This document shows positions 9,818-23,789 of a stretch of 64,000 bases of DNA, piece after piece. This DNA comes from Mortierella sp. BCC40632 (lineage: Eukaryota; Mortierellomycota; Mortierellomycetes; Mortierellales; Mortierellaceae): NCBI GenBank assembly GCA_011634665.1, contig WAEK01000011.1, forward strand, positions 1 to 64,000. The letters are read 5' to 3'. Numbering within the stretch: position 1 is the first letter of the stretch; each line of letters begins with the position of its first letter. The notes beneath the pieces were generated by a model, which was not told where the DNA came from, made no database searches, and was given only the letters and a program-made list of their open reading frames with translations. The position numbers were made by a program, and so were the translations under genes.

Positions 9818-12800
9818 TTACTCTCCTACTATTGATGGATTGTCGACTTTTGTGGGAGTGTCCTCCTTGTCCTTGTCTTTATCAGACGCTGAGTCTTCAG
9901 ACCCAATGGCTTGACAGGGCTCTTCCGAGTGCATAGTCACGTCTTCGCCAGAAACAGGAGGTGTCATCATCGTCACCATGACTGTCGTCGCTGTTGTCGC
10001 TGTTGTCGCTGTCGTGGCTCCCGCTGTAGTCTCGTCTATTTCCACTTGAAGCGCCAGTGAAGAAGATCCTGTACTGCAACGGACATGCTGACCATTCTCT
10101 TCATGTGAACCATTCGCCAGATCTATCGTAGGCAAAAACTTTGCTAAGGCTACGTCAAAAGGAGCTCCACAAAAAGGTAGGCTCGCATGAAGTCGCTCCT
10201 GAATTAGCCTCAATCGCGCCGAAGCTCCAGACTCGGGATCCTTTGGGTCAATGCCGAGGAGGGTGATGTTTTGAAGGCACTATGAAAAGATATACAGGTG
10301 GAATGAGTATCTGAGCAATCAATCAAGTAGAATCAATAAAATACAAATAACAACAACAACTACTACTACTACTATAGCTCAGGCTAACAAGAGCATCTCA
10401 AGTCAAGAGTGCAAAAGAAACTTACTGTCAAAAGGTCCCTCATCGAACTTTCGTCAACCGTCTTGGGCTCAATTTCCATTTCTGACCCATCCTTGCTCTC
10501 GTCCTTCTTTTTCTCTGCTATCAAGGAAGTTTTTTCAAAGCACTCCAGGATATTCTCTGCGCACAAGAGGCTTTCTTCTGTGACAGCTGCCACGAATACG
10601 TCGTCCAGACTGGAGGATACACATTCGAACAAGGTTTTGCACCTCTGAAGATTCGTACCCTCAAGCGCCTCTAGGAAATAGTCGTCCTCTTTTCGTCTTA
10701 GGAGCTTTTCCATCAAAAGAATCACGTAGGGATTCTGAAGAGAGAGAACCATGTCGTCGTTGCTCTGCAGAGCTTGCTCCGCCCCCTGAAACAAGACCTC
10801 AAGATGCGTGATTGACCCAACCACCATTTGCTCCATTGCCATCAACGCCGCTGGAGCAAGAAAAAGTTAAGGTCAAGAGTAAGTCAGTTAGTCGCTGAAG
10901 GGGCTGAGGTAACGTTGCCAACATGGGTCCCTTCTCAAAAAGCAGAGCAAAGCGAAACAACTGCAATAGCAATAGCAATAGCAAAGCAATAGCAAAGCAA
11001 TAGCAATAGCAATAGCAATAGCAATAGCAATAACAATAGCAATAGCAATAAAGCAATAGCAATAGCAATAAGCAATAGCAATAGCAATAACAATAGCAAT
11101 AACAATAGCAATAACAATAGCAATAGCAATAGCAATAAAGCAATAGCAATAGCAATAACAATAGCAATAGCAATAGCAATAGCAATAGCAATAGCAATAG
11201 CAAAGCAAAAGCAATAGCAATAGCAATAGCAAAGCAATAGCAATAGCAATAGCGAAAAAAAAAAACCTACCAAGTTCAATTGACTTGTGGCAATGCTCCT
11301 GTTCTCCATCCAGCTGACACACTGACTTGGCCAACGCCCAGTAAGGTTCCAACCACTCCGTTCTGATCGGCTTCACTGCTTCCTTATCAAGACTCTTGAA
11401 CAGATTCGCTTCCACAAACACTGCTGGCCCAATTCTCATTGGTGGCAAACTAGCACCTGAGGTAGACGAAAGAACATCCACAGCTCCGAATTGATAGAAC
11501 GGAGAGTTGTCTCCTCCAAAAATACTTTGGACTATAGAAATTTGTTCGGCAGCAGAGGAAAAAAGAAATTGGGATGAGTGCCATGATTTTCTCAAGCGGT
11601 AGGTGGAACGACAAGTCATTATCCTCTCACACATTTTTGCATTACTTTGAGCCTGTTTGGTGTCCGAGGATTCCATCGAATCCCTCCACTCGATGTGGGC
11701 CGTGTTTAGAACAGAGAGAATCGATGTGGCGCGTGAAGATGGGGACTCTTGAATGATCTCCTGGAGGATGCGCAACGAGCTCTTGAAAACTGGAGATGGT
11801 GCGGGCCACATCAAATTGCCGGTCAAGAGTGTAATGGCATCTCCAATGTTGGTCCAATGGTCAATGGCCTCTGCTGCATCTATATTCAATATTTTCAAGA
11901 TGGTTATCAGCCGTTGCATAGTGTTAGTGCCAAAGTTGCTTCAGGGAATTTGTCTTGACAAATAAAAATATGCTTGCATGAATACCCCATAGTACATACA
12001 TGGCCTATTCCGGCAAACAGTCATCTTGCACAAGTAATCACAAAGGACCGTCAATGCATCCACAGCAAAAAACTCATTATCGCTCGTCACAGTCCCTGAA
12101 GAGTTTGCCGCCTTGATTGCCTAGAAAAGATTGAAGGGAGGGGGGCATGCTCCGTCAGCGAAAACTCAGATTCGCCTGTACATTTAAAATCACACTGCTC
12201 TGTCCTTCAAAACAGTACGGAACAAACCTCTGTCACATGCACAAGTCCACCGTTCCTGAAAAACAAGGCTCCTGCAGTTTTCGTTCTCCTCCTTGAAGGT
12301 TGTTCGAGTTAAAAGTTCAAAAAGAAAAAGAAAAAAAAAAAAAAAAAAAGAAAAAAGAAAAGAAAGAAAGAAAAAATAATAATATTTAGCTGTGCTGTTT
12401 TCGGTCCTCATGGCTGTCTGCGATCCTTCATAGCCATCATCATTACTTTCTCTCTCTTTAAAAAAAAACTTACAGAGTAATGGATTGTGCAAAGCGAGGA
12501 GAATTAGCCGACGGCAAATTTCGCCAGCATTCTTGACGGAACTGCGGGTATTCTGACAGTGTAAACTGGAGTAACTGGTCTAGAGCCTCAGGACACTAGA
12601 TCACAAACCAACAATACATCGATTAGTCAACAAGCCAATACCTCTCCAATGCCAGAAAGAGTCAAAATGCCAACAAAAAAAAATCAAGCAAACACAATGG
12701 ACACATACATGTTGGCTGAAATCGCCCCACTTCATCGCTCCAATAGCCCACGTGTAGTTATGACACTGCACCCACTCCAGGTGGAATGAAGGCAAAAGTC

Positions 12801-15800
12801 GACAGAATCGGAGCACCAGTCCGAAATAGATGGGCAGCAACTCTCGGTGGTATTGAGCACTTTGCACATTGTTGTGGAGGCAGACATAGAATCGGCGCAG
12901 AAGCTGTCCAAGTTGTTTGAAGCTGGCGAGGCGAATATTTCGGTCCCGGTTCTCGTTCATGAGCTTGCCCCAGAGGACCACCATTTCCTAAACGATCATC
13001 ATTTCGATAGGGGCAAAGGGTTAGTCTTTGAATTAGGATAGGAAATGTACACAGGGAAATAAGAAGTTTAGGAGGCGATCTATTCACATACCTTTTTGTC
13101 AAAGTCGAGGGGGAGTTGCTGAGAATCAACCCGGCTTACAATATCGATGAATGTGGGCCAGTATGGCATGAACTAGTGTTGAAATTATCATCCAATAGGC
13201 TGTGATTAGAAACAAAAACTCCACTGGGGCGAGAAAAAAAAATAGTTCTCCACTGCATAACTCACCATGTCTCGCTCAATATCACTCGTCACTAGCTCAC
13301 TAAGTGTTGTAAAGTAATCGACAAACTTCCATCCTCCTTCATCTTCATCTATTTAAGAAAGACGCAGATCCGACAGCTCATTAGTGGATATCTTACTGAC
13401 CAATTGAAAAAGGAGAGAAGGGACGAATCTGCACACACACATATATCAAGCAAGACCCGGGCCTACCTGACCGATTGAGCATAGGAGAATAACTAAGGAT
13501 CTGTGGGATCGACCTCATCAACTCCAAGAGCTTCGAGAAATGTTGAGATGAAGCTTGCCTGGCCTGTTCATCATCCCATCCATTAAAAGCTCTCTCTGAA
13601 CTCAACAGCTCCATAAAGAACAGGCGAGCGCGCAATCGTGTCTCAGACTCTATTTGGAGCAACAAAAGCTCCTGTACCCATACTCGACTGTTCTGAAGCA
13701 GCCATGCCTGCGTATACCTTCCGCATTGTCCATAATCCGAAATCGTTCGGAAGAAATCTAAGATCTGGTTGGCTGCAGATGGTCGAGGCGAGTTTTCCAG
13801 GATCTTGAGAAGACGCTTGAGAATAAAATCAGCCCGGCTGTCCAAATGTTCGTCTGCAATCTGGACAATATCCTTAAATACAAAGAGGATCGTATTGAAT
13901 TGGTCATCCGCTGCATAATCCAGACAAGATGACAAGGACTCTAACAGCCTGTTGCCAACGAGTCCATGCCCCGCAAGATGGACGGAAATCGAAGAAATGA
14001 TACTCCTGTCCACCCTGTCCTGAATCATTTTCGTCAAGAACATCCATGACTTCTCAGCAGCGCTTCCGGGTACTCCGTGGATATAGAAAAGCGCTTGGAG
14101 ATCGGACTGTAATAGAATAATTGGCTTTGGCTTTTCCTGCGATTCAGCATTGATTTGAGACTCGCCTTCTAGTTCCATGTCATCGATGTTGGGACTAGAG
14201 TGAACCGAAGAGGCCGATGAGGACACCGATGAGGATGCTCTATGTCTAGACCGTGTCGATGAGGTTCTCTTTTGGGCATTGCGCTGCATGTTTTCCAAGG
14301 AGGCCGAGATGTTGCAAGACAGTACAAGCTCCTGGACCGTCAATAGTAGATACCGGAAGGATGGCTTCGTGAATTTGTCACCCATCTTCTTCTTTTTTGA
14401 GTCGGCCCTTTCGTCGCTCACGTAAAAGTCGACCAGGTCTGCAATGAATCCTGCTTGAACCATGCAGGCTCGCTCGGCCAGTCCAAGTTGAGTGACGTTG
14501 TAGAGGAGCCTGAAGTACTCGTCAAAATTGCGCCAGTTACTTCGTGCGTCTGGCAACAAATCTAGAAGTGACCGAATGAATGTGTAGATCGTCGTATCCT
14601 GAGCACACTCCAGGTTCTCGAAGTGACCATCAGTGTCGGGCAGAGATGGTGGGTCAGCTAGTGCGCCGGCCTGAACTAGTCCATAGTTTGCCAAATCATT
14701 CTTCCGAAGTTGCTGGAGTCCCTCGTATGCTAGGTCGATGACAGCCTCTCGCACCTGGGAGATAGGGCAGTACAAAAGTACATTCATCAACAGCGTTGGG
14801 TGGTCGTTCAACCGTTGGATAAGACTCAGGCAGCCATCAGGATACACCGTCAGGTGGTTTGAAAGGAATCGCACCCACTGCCGTAACTCCGTATCAACAT
14901 CTCTTGCGTGGATAAGGACGTCAAAGAAAAAGTCAAGACCATATCGCATGGATAGATGCTGGAGCGACTCTTCCGATGAATCGGCTTCTGACAATTCCAA
15001 ATCATACATTCCTGGAGCTCGGTCGAAAAGATTGAAAAGGTCCCAGACAAACCCATAGTAGAGTCTATCAAACACGGCCAGATCCTTTTGAAGCTCCTTG
15101 TTCTCCTTGGCAACAGACTCCTTGATCTCTTCAGGTACCTCGCCAACAGTGGCCAGCTCTTGAGGGGGCTGTTCTGCACGCTGGTAAAAGAGCATATAGG
15201 CGCTGTACGGCTTCACAGTGGATCGGGGGACTCCCTTCATGTATGGCGAATCGTTCGGGATGAATTCCTGACCGCCAAATGCTTTCGCTGGAATATCGCT
15301 TGGGTCAAACTCCTCGACCTTGGAGTCGTTAAAGTGATACCACGCATTGCTCTCTGAAGGGTGTGTCTCGTGAGCAGTGGACCCTGTTGACCGGTCTTTG
15401 ATAAAGGAATAGTAGTGGCCCGAATCCGCAGTGCCCGTGTGAACCAGCACTCCGACAAGGTCGTACTGGAATGCCGAGTTATTTTCTCCGCCAACAGCAA
15501 AGGTAGAAGGGGATGAACTGGCTCCTTCCTGTGCTTGCTCTTTTCGGGCCAGGTAATCAAGCGTATAGGGCTCCATATCCAATCTCATTGGAAACTCGAA
15601 TCGGTCGTTGATCTTGATGCGTCTCATCGTGTCCATATCGTAATCGAATCGCTTCAAATGCAAGATCAAATTTCGGGGGAGTTCCTTGATACATGCCCTA
15701 TAAAGGTAGCAATTACATATATATTTCATAGGTTAGTAACCATGAATAATTCGATACTGAAGTCAGATCTGTGTCCTAAAGCCTTACCGTTTGATCGCAT

Positions 15801-18800
15801 CAACATGCTTGTCACAACTGGAGCACTTGTATTTGTTGTCTAAACCATGGTTTGAGCACAAGTTATAATCAAAGACAAAGACGTTTACGACCGAGACTTT
15901 GCTAGATTGCATTCAGCGGCGATTCAGAATAATTACCTCCATCAAGGATCTCGCCTTGGACGTATAGCTGTAGACTCTCTTCCAAAGTTTTTTTGTTCTT
16001 GACCTCGCATTGGATTGAAAAGAAGCTGTCTTGGCGCTCAGAGATGTGCTCACAGTCCTTGGACTTGATCTGCTGAACCAGCTTTCCTCCATACTGTTCC
16101 TTGAACAGCTCTTCCTGAGGATGTCCCTTGACGCCACTCTCCAGTCGATCAAAGAGGATATTAAAGAACTCGTCTACATCCATCTGGACGGCAACATTCA
16201 TCGGATTGCCATCCCAGTCTTTGTAGGCATAACAAAAGCTGTGTGCATTATAAGACCGTCGGATACTCTCCTGGAGGTGACCAAAGAGAACCTGAAGCTG
16301 GTAGAGCAAAGTGTCTTGTTTGTCTTCGTCGGACGCATCCAGCTCCACATCCAAGATTCCGGATCGGAACGACTTATTCATGAAGAACTGCTGAGTAATC
16401 GAGTTGACATAACAGGTCGCACCCAAGTTCTGCAGTCCCACGAATCCGCATCTTGCTCTCTTGACCAGCTGAGGATCGTAACCCCACTGGTCTCCTATCT
16501 CGGATTCTGCATAAAGAGGAAGTATTGTTAGGAGATATGAGATTCATCGACGGCATACAAGAGCTTCAGTACTCAAATACTATCAAATAAAATAAGATCT
16601 TACCTTGGTCAAAGTGACCGTGGGTCTTTTCAATCACATATCTCAGAACTGCGGGCTGACCATTGGCGTACTCCTCCAAGAAGGCTAATGCGGCCGCACG
16701 GGATGAATCACTCTGACACTTTGCGCGACTTAGTCCACGCTTGGGGTCCTTGCATTCAAGCTCGTCTGTTGGAGGGAAGAGGCACTCGTCGAAGATATAA
16801 TCCACAAAGCGATACTCAACATCCTGACTCTTGAGCCTTGGGTCTGTGGCAATCATCGCTGTGGCCACCTTAATCATCCCAACAAGAACAGTATCTTCTT
16901 TTGAAGAAAACTCGTCCTGCAGTGCACCAGATGAGAACCAAGAGAAAGAAAAAAGTGAGTTTTACATTTGAGGGACACCAAGAGACCAATTTTCAAGAGC
17001 TCTGTAGATTTAGGGACATTTGGTTACCTCGACCGAGTGGTGACTAATGATTGTCTCCACCAACTTGGAATAGAGACCATCAAAGTATTCTTCATCGCAA
17101 TAGTTGATGGCCTCCCTTGCGACAATCTCAAAGAACTCAAAGAACTCGGCGCAGTTGTTGTCGTACTCGTTTGAGATTGGTAGGAATGACCGCATGATTT
17201 CCAAAAAGTACATCACAGGCGAATTCTCTGTTGACAGATCACTCCTAATGTCAAAAAATGTAGGTTAGCGAACCGCCGCAAGAATAAGCCTGTAAAGAAA
17301 GAAAGAAAAAAAATAAAGAAAATAAGGCGTTTGAGTCTGTCTAGTCTCTTAGAGCTTACCTCTGCAGGCAAAATTTCCTCCCCATCTCAAGGACAATCTC
17401 TCGAATCTGGACAGACTCGCTCTGTACCATGGACACATAGATCAGAGAGCGAATATTGGATCCACCTTGAAAGTATTGCCAACCTCGTGGACCATCGCAA
17501 AAGTATGAAATAAGGCATGTAGCATTCAAAACAATACTCTGGTCATCTATCGAGAATCGTGTTCGGACTGGATTAGAGGTCATCCCAAAATATCCCACGA
17601 GCCATACCAGTCTAATGGTGTGAACAAGTGCTCTTGCTCAAAGATTCGCACTTACTGGTGCTCTGACCTCCATCACGAACAGCTGAACTGAGAATCTCAT
17701 TGACGAGTTTGTTCACAAAGTCAGGAATCGTAGACCCATCCTCCTTAAACAGCCCTGCTACACTCACTCGGGCCGCATCTGATCGTGTCAAGCGGACGAA
17801 AACGCCCATCATGAGCGCGAGAGCCTTACGAGCCGTAAGGCTGACCCCTGACGATCCAAGTCCTGAGTCTGACATGAGCAAGCCAATCAGGTGCTGAAGT
17901 CCACCAAGCTCCAGGAACCTTTGGATCCATTTTTGCGTACTCGGATCCTATTGGGAAAGAATGAAGGTCGTTAGACAAGACCTGAATGAACATAATGCAC
18001 CTTCGACTTCTCATTCTCAGTTTTGGTTTCGATGTTGGTTCTTTTGGAACTTACGTCCTTATCTTGATCACGCTTGATAAGAGAATCGAGGATTTGTAGA
18101 GAATAAAGCAGCAAAAATGGGGATCTCGAATCCAAGAGCTTCGACCATTCGATATTCGTTTGCAGTTCCTCAAAAGATTGAAGCAAAACAGGGCTGGTCG
18201 GCAATCGAGTCACAATCTCCCAGGCCTGAGATGCGTATTTCTCGTCCAACAAAAAGATTTGCCGGACACGCTCAAAGAACTCAGATTGATGAAGTAGATC
18301 CGTTGGGAGTCGTTTCTAATCATTTGAAATGGAGGCAAGCGCAGATGTAAAATAGGCCCATTAATTTTGACGAGTTTAGTAGACAAGATTGATCAAGATG
18401 GTTAAAATTATGCATACCTTTGATACCACCTTCTTAGGAGGGATCGATTGCTTCGGACGCTTTGTCGCTAAGAATGTCTGGTCATTTTCAACTTGAAGTT
18501 CTTCCAGTGTTTTGTGATCCCATGCAGGAACAAAATCCTTGCCAAGGGAGAACACGCGAACTTCTTCAGGTCCTGAGCAACCCAGCCCAAGAGCAATGGT
18601 TTTTTTCAGCGAATAAAGAGTCGCGGAGGGGTGAATCGACAATCTAAACAGGGGAAGCTGTTCGGTGCCATAGCATTAGAGGTTGGATGAAAAATGCGTT
18701 AATATAATCTGACCAGGACGAGCTTTGGCGGGTTCTATGCAAGGAGCGCTCTTCAAAAGAAACGCAGTCTTACATTGGAGTTGATCTTGATAGAGAGCAT

Positions 18801-21800
18801 TGATCTTTCGTCGAGTGCTCCATGGATCTCACGTCCTGCACGTCCACTATCGCCTTCGGATGTACAGGCGACAAGGAAGGACTTCAGGATACTAATACAC
18901 CGCTCAAATATCAGAGAGACCTCAAACGTCTCCATACTGTTGTTGTCCCCAAGCAAATCCGAAGATTGCACTAAGTGCTCCACACAGGTCTCTACCAAGC
19001 CCTCCCGAAACTCATAGACACCAACGCGCGAACTTGACTCTTCCTCACTAGCGTCAGTCTGAGTAAAAAGAAAAAAGACACAGGAGTAAGCAACAAAACC
19101 AATACTTCTTGAGCTGAAAAACGACCAAAGGGGGGAGAGTAATCTGCCTGAATCCTACCTTCATGATTGAAGTCAAAAGCTCAGTTGCGAGATGCCCAAC
19201 AATGGAAGGCCGTGCCCGAAGAGCGACTTTCCAGATAACTTCCATGCCATAGAGTGGCGCGAGCACTATGATCTGCTGAGAACCATGGGCTACTTGCTCT
19301 GGTTTCTTTTTTTTTTTTTTTTTTGTTGTTTGTTTGTTTGTTTGTTTGTTGGAACAATAAAGAAGAAAAGAGGTTAGAAAATAAGCATCTGTGACAATAA
19401 TACCAGAGTCTCGGACAGAGAGCAGAACAAAAGTTGAATTTTTTACCACAATGAGGTTGCCCCTGTGCCAATTGACGAGGAGGAAATATTGCCTGACACA
19501 GTTCCAGCCCTTTTCTGTGATTGTGGCCACATCCAATGTCGGAAGAAGTTTATCATAAACATACTCCACAAAGTTGGGCTCCGACATTGCCTCAAGGCAT
19601 TGGAAAGCTTCATCCTGCTCTGTAGGGCCGATAGGATCGATAATCAAATTACTCCATAATGTATCTGCCAACTCAGGGGAATTCCAAAAGACTGGGACAA
19701 TTCTCGAGATCACACGCAGGAAACCAAGTCGGATTTTGAGCTGCATGTTCTTAAAGTACTCATGGGACACCAAAAGAGTCGAAAGGGGTGCAAATGCTAT
19801 CGATAAAAAATAATACTTGATTAGTCCAAGGTTCATAGATAAACGGAGATGCAGTCTTTAATTTCTTCATAACTCACAAGTGACTGTCGGGCTTGGTGTG
19901 GGAGGGAGCTTTTTCACCACTGTTGCATAGTGCTGCAAATTTGAAATATAGAGCTCTGGCAGTGATGAGCATGCTCGTGTATAAAACTCCTGAGCCTCCG
20001 TTTCATCTCCAAAGTGATGCTCTGTAGGCAAAACAAAAGAAAATAGATTCAAAGGTCAACATCGCAATTCACCCTTCTAGGATCTCCCTATAGCATTGAA
20101 AGGGAATGGGCAGTTACCGAAGATATGCTGGAGCGCCTGTAAGCTCCATACCGCGCCAGGATGGTTAGACCCGAGATCGCTTAGACACTGATTCACAAGA
20201 GTAGCTCTGTCTTCGAGAGACGGTGGCCCAACCCGAATCCCCTCGGAGAGCAAGAAGGCGATTCCCGAAATAACATCTGGACTAATTGTCATTGTGTTCC
20301 CGAAGGATGGATCATCTCTGCCATTGATGGGCATTGCTGAGTTTCGCAACACATTCAAGAGTGTCTGATAGGGTATCAAGGAGACTGATCCTTCCTCCTA
20401 TGGAATCGGGCAAGAACAGCAACAATTACAAAGAGAACAAAAAATATCCTTAGTAAAATATCTCCGTCCATTGCTTGAACTGTCAAATCTATACGATAAA
20501 CCACACTTACTGGATTATATTTGGCTCGCTGCACCATTGCCTGAAAGAGAGCTCTGGCCAAATCAACTAGTTGCTGGTCCCAGGACTCCAGTGGCATCAC
20601 TTGTAACTTTTTAAACAGATTATGAATATACTCTTGAGGGATTTTGCTACACAGGTCACTTAGGACTTGGTACACTCCGTACACAATCGATCTGTGTTGG
20701 TTCCCCTATGGATTTGATCCGCAAAGGTAAAATTAAAAGTATCTATTAGCGCTCTCTTCCTTTCCTGACTGTAAAAAGTGAGAATGTTGGCTACTTACCC
20801 CAACAGAAGCCCAGATAAGATCAAGGTCCTGGATCGTAAGTGCATTAATCTGGACCAAGAAAACTAGCACGTCTGTGCTCCTTTGAACAAGTTCCAGATG
20901 AATATTAGATCCAAAAAAGTATCCAACAATCTGAAGACCCTTTAGCTTCTCGCAGAGATTTCTAGGGGACAGAACAAACGACATTATTGTTTAGCTCTTG
21001 ATTGAAGAGTTGGATGCGAAAAATGAGAGCGGTGACCTAAGGCAAGTGTAGCTTACTCGACAGGCTTCTTGTCTTGCTCTTGAAGAATATCCATGTCAGA
21101 ATCTGATCTCCTACGAATACGGCTACCTCCAGGTCCCACCTCACTGATTCCGTGTTGGAGTCGCTGTATCCTCACCAGAACCTCCTTTAGCTCGACCAGT
21201 CCGGCAAGTCTCAGATCCAGTCGACTTGTCTTCATTAACCGAACTGCCATCTCAAGTCGAAACTCAGCGAACTTCACTTCGCCTAACAAGGTGGATCTGG
21301 AAAGCTGAGGGCGATGATGATAGTCATAATGATCATAATCTTCCAGGCTCGGATCGAATTCTCTTAGCATTGTGCTGTCGGTTCCATTGCTGCCGCCATT
21401 CAAAAAAGATGTGTTCGCCCGATAGATCTCAAGAATGAGGCAGCCAACGTGAGAGATGATCTCTAGAACTGCCACTTTGCTCACAGACCTGAATGAATCC
21501 AAATGATCCGGAAAGAAATCCAGCACGGTTGTTGTTAAGCGTGTAGTCACCTCTGTAACCTGGACTTCGTTCGGATTGTCAGAGTCTGTTGGTAGTTGGC
21601 TCTATATCGAGGGATTTGAACAAGCGGGGTGTTAGGAGTTGTAGCTTCAGATTCTGAAGCTAGAGCCATGGAGACCACCTATTTGAACACGGCTCTTACT
21701 TTTGATAGGACCCCCAGTGTTAACTGTAAATTTCGTATTTTACTCTCGTGATGCCCATCGCTCGAGAGCTGATTCTCAATAGCTTTAAAGAAGATCTGTG

Positions 21801-23605
21801 GCCCATTGTGAAGAGTAAACACCTTCCGAAGCTCCTGCTTCAGCTGAGAGTTATCAACATCCTATCACATTCAAGTAAAGGATATTTAAACCATCATAAG
21901 TCTGACTTGCCTTTCAAAATCATGTGCCCTCACTCATCCTTTCACTGCAACAAATGCAATGACAGTCATTTGCGCGTAGATAGATCCCTACCTCATAACC
22001 AAAGTCGGGTGCATGATCCTCGAAACGTGAAAGCTGTCAAAGTCAATGATCCCATGAATAATATTAGGGGGGAAACTCCATGTCAACCTTTGCTCTTCGG
22101 ATAATCAGAATAAATAAATAGACAAAGAAAGAAAGAAAAATCTTACCCTATCATTGTGTGACAGTCTGGAAGTTCTCTTAGAATTCCTCCTAAATGTCTC
22201 CGTATCTCTCTTATCGAGAACCATGGCCAAGGCCAATGCATAGTGATCTGGGAGGACATTCTCCTGCTTGAGGATAAGGCACCCATGCTGAACAAAGAGC
22301 TGCAGATACATTGACACCGAAGGGTTCTGAGAACTACGACTAAATGGGGGGGGGGATACCAGCTGTTCGATTAGACCGAGAACAGAGTTGGTGTGGTCTC
22401 CAAAGTACTCATCCAAAGCTGAAAGGTCGATCTTACCGATTGTCAATGAGAGCCTTTGCCCACACTCCCAAGTATGCTCCTTCCACGAGAGGGAGAGCTT
22501 CTATCGTAAATGGACAGTCCTGGGAGAGTGATCCTTCCAATCGCCAGTGCATGGTAAACTGGATGAGCGAAATGATCTGTTCAAGTCCCTGCTGCATCGC
22601 GCCTACTCAGCACATCCAGAATAGAGACTTAGTGTTAGGCGGACGGAGAAAAAGAGAGAAAGACAAAGAGAAAGACCAATGGGGCGAATCGCATTGCACG
22701 GCAGTACCTTGGAGGACCATCCGCGTCACCTCATCGCACGTTTGAATAAAAAGCTGCTCCTCGGAAGAAATATCAACATCCACGCTTGCACTGGCATCGG
22801 ACGAAAATCCACCTGCACCCCCAGACTGGTTGGTAGTTCGGAATCGTGCACCTTTACTCGCCCCGGTTTTTGCTTTTTGTCTCTTGCGGGCATAGTTAGG
22901 TCGGAATTGCTGATGGCGTGTCATGCCCGTCAACTGAGTTCCCTTCAAGTACTGTAACTGCTGGTCCAGGGCTGGGCTATTCTTGTAAAATACCTTGTTT
23001 TCCACTGCGCCTTCGCTAAACTCTTCAGAGTCATCCGAGAAGCCAATATCATCATCCTCCTCTAGCCCTTCTTCATCATCATCATCAATGCCTTCATCAT
23101 CGTCTTCTTCGTCTTCTTCGTCGTCGTCTTCCTCATCGCCTTCATCATCATCGTCGTCAAGGTTTTCTCCTACATCTTCGTAGTGATCAGATATCTGACC
23201 AGTGAGAGAGCCTCTACTTGCAATCGTTGGCCAGGTCCGAAGCCCAGGTTCTTGATGGCAGGTTCTAGTCAAGCTCTCGCTGTCGTCACTGTCGTCGCTG
23301 TCGGCAAGAAGGACTGCTTCACTTTCGTCTAGAGTCACCGGTCCTCTGTGCTCTCCCTGGGGCGCAGCCTTCTCTACACCAGTGTACATCTGAGTCGTCT
23401 CGGTACCAGTGATGTTCGTAACCTGTGGACGGGCAGGCAGATCGGGTAGTGGCTGCTCCTTCGCACCTGGGGGCTGGTCTGTCCCTTTTGCCACGCCTGA
23501 ATGGTGCTCGGTGTGTACTTGTGAACTGTTCTTTTGGAGTCCAGAGCGGTCCTGGAGTTGTTCCTGTGGTGCCTGCAGATCCTTGGGGCTCGCTGTATCC
23601 CTCAT
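9818..23605 (-). CDS. Giant ubiquitin carboxyl-terminal hydrolase, USP34-like (about 28 exons)
   Basis: This is a cysteine protease that removes ubiquitin from substrates. The exons together encode roughly 3,480 residues, close to human USP34 (about 3,550). Order from the N-terminus: a low-complexity acidic stretch (about 23200-23000), long helical-repeat-like exons, a ubiquitin-like segment (about 18655-18420), more helical exons, then the USP core. The Cys box GLQNLGATCYVNSITQQFFM is at 16441-16382. The zinc-finger CSSC is at about 15830-15820, LKRFDYD near 15650, and the His box VHTGTADSGHYYSFIKD near 15450-15400. A helical C-terminal region follows, ending in an acidic serine-rich tail. 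The GHYYSFI context and the QQFFM tail of the Cys box favour USP34/USP9X/USP24. Introns are short with normal GT-AG sites where checked. The start at 23605 is chosen because upstream the frame runs into a GA microsatellite. One single-base frame slip is suspected near 22440. Confidence 0.9.
10961..11254 (-). repeat. Hexanucleotide microsatellite (GCAATA)n in a USP intron
   Basis: About 290 bases of GCAATA units with occasional AGCAAA or AACAAT variants. On the gene strand it lies between a donor GTAGGT (just after the exon ending near 11266) and an acceptor CTCCAG (near 10853), so it is intronic. The long leucine/tyrosine/cysteine frames through it are artefacts. Confidence 0.9.
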
Positions 23606-23732
23606 GATTGATGGGTTTGCCTTTTGATTGTTAATATCGGATTTCTCAAGCTGGTTCTCGACGTGATAAATCCTACACTCGTGCTTGGCGGGGGTCAATA
23701 GGGTTCTGGGCCGTGGGGAGAAAATGAAAGAA

Positions 23733-23789
<57 letters not shown>

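Noticed and set aside
10799..11203. Leucine- and Tyr-Cys-rich frames on the minus strand
   Set aside because: They translate the GCAATA microsatellite inside an intron of the deubiquitinase. Splice sites flank it.
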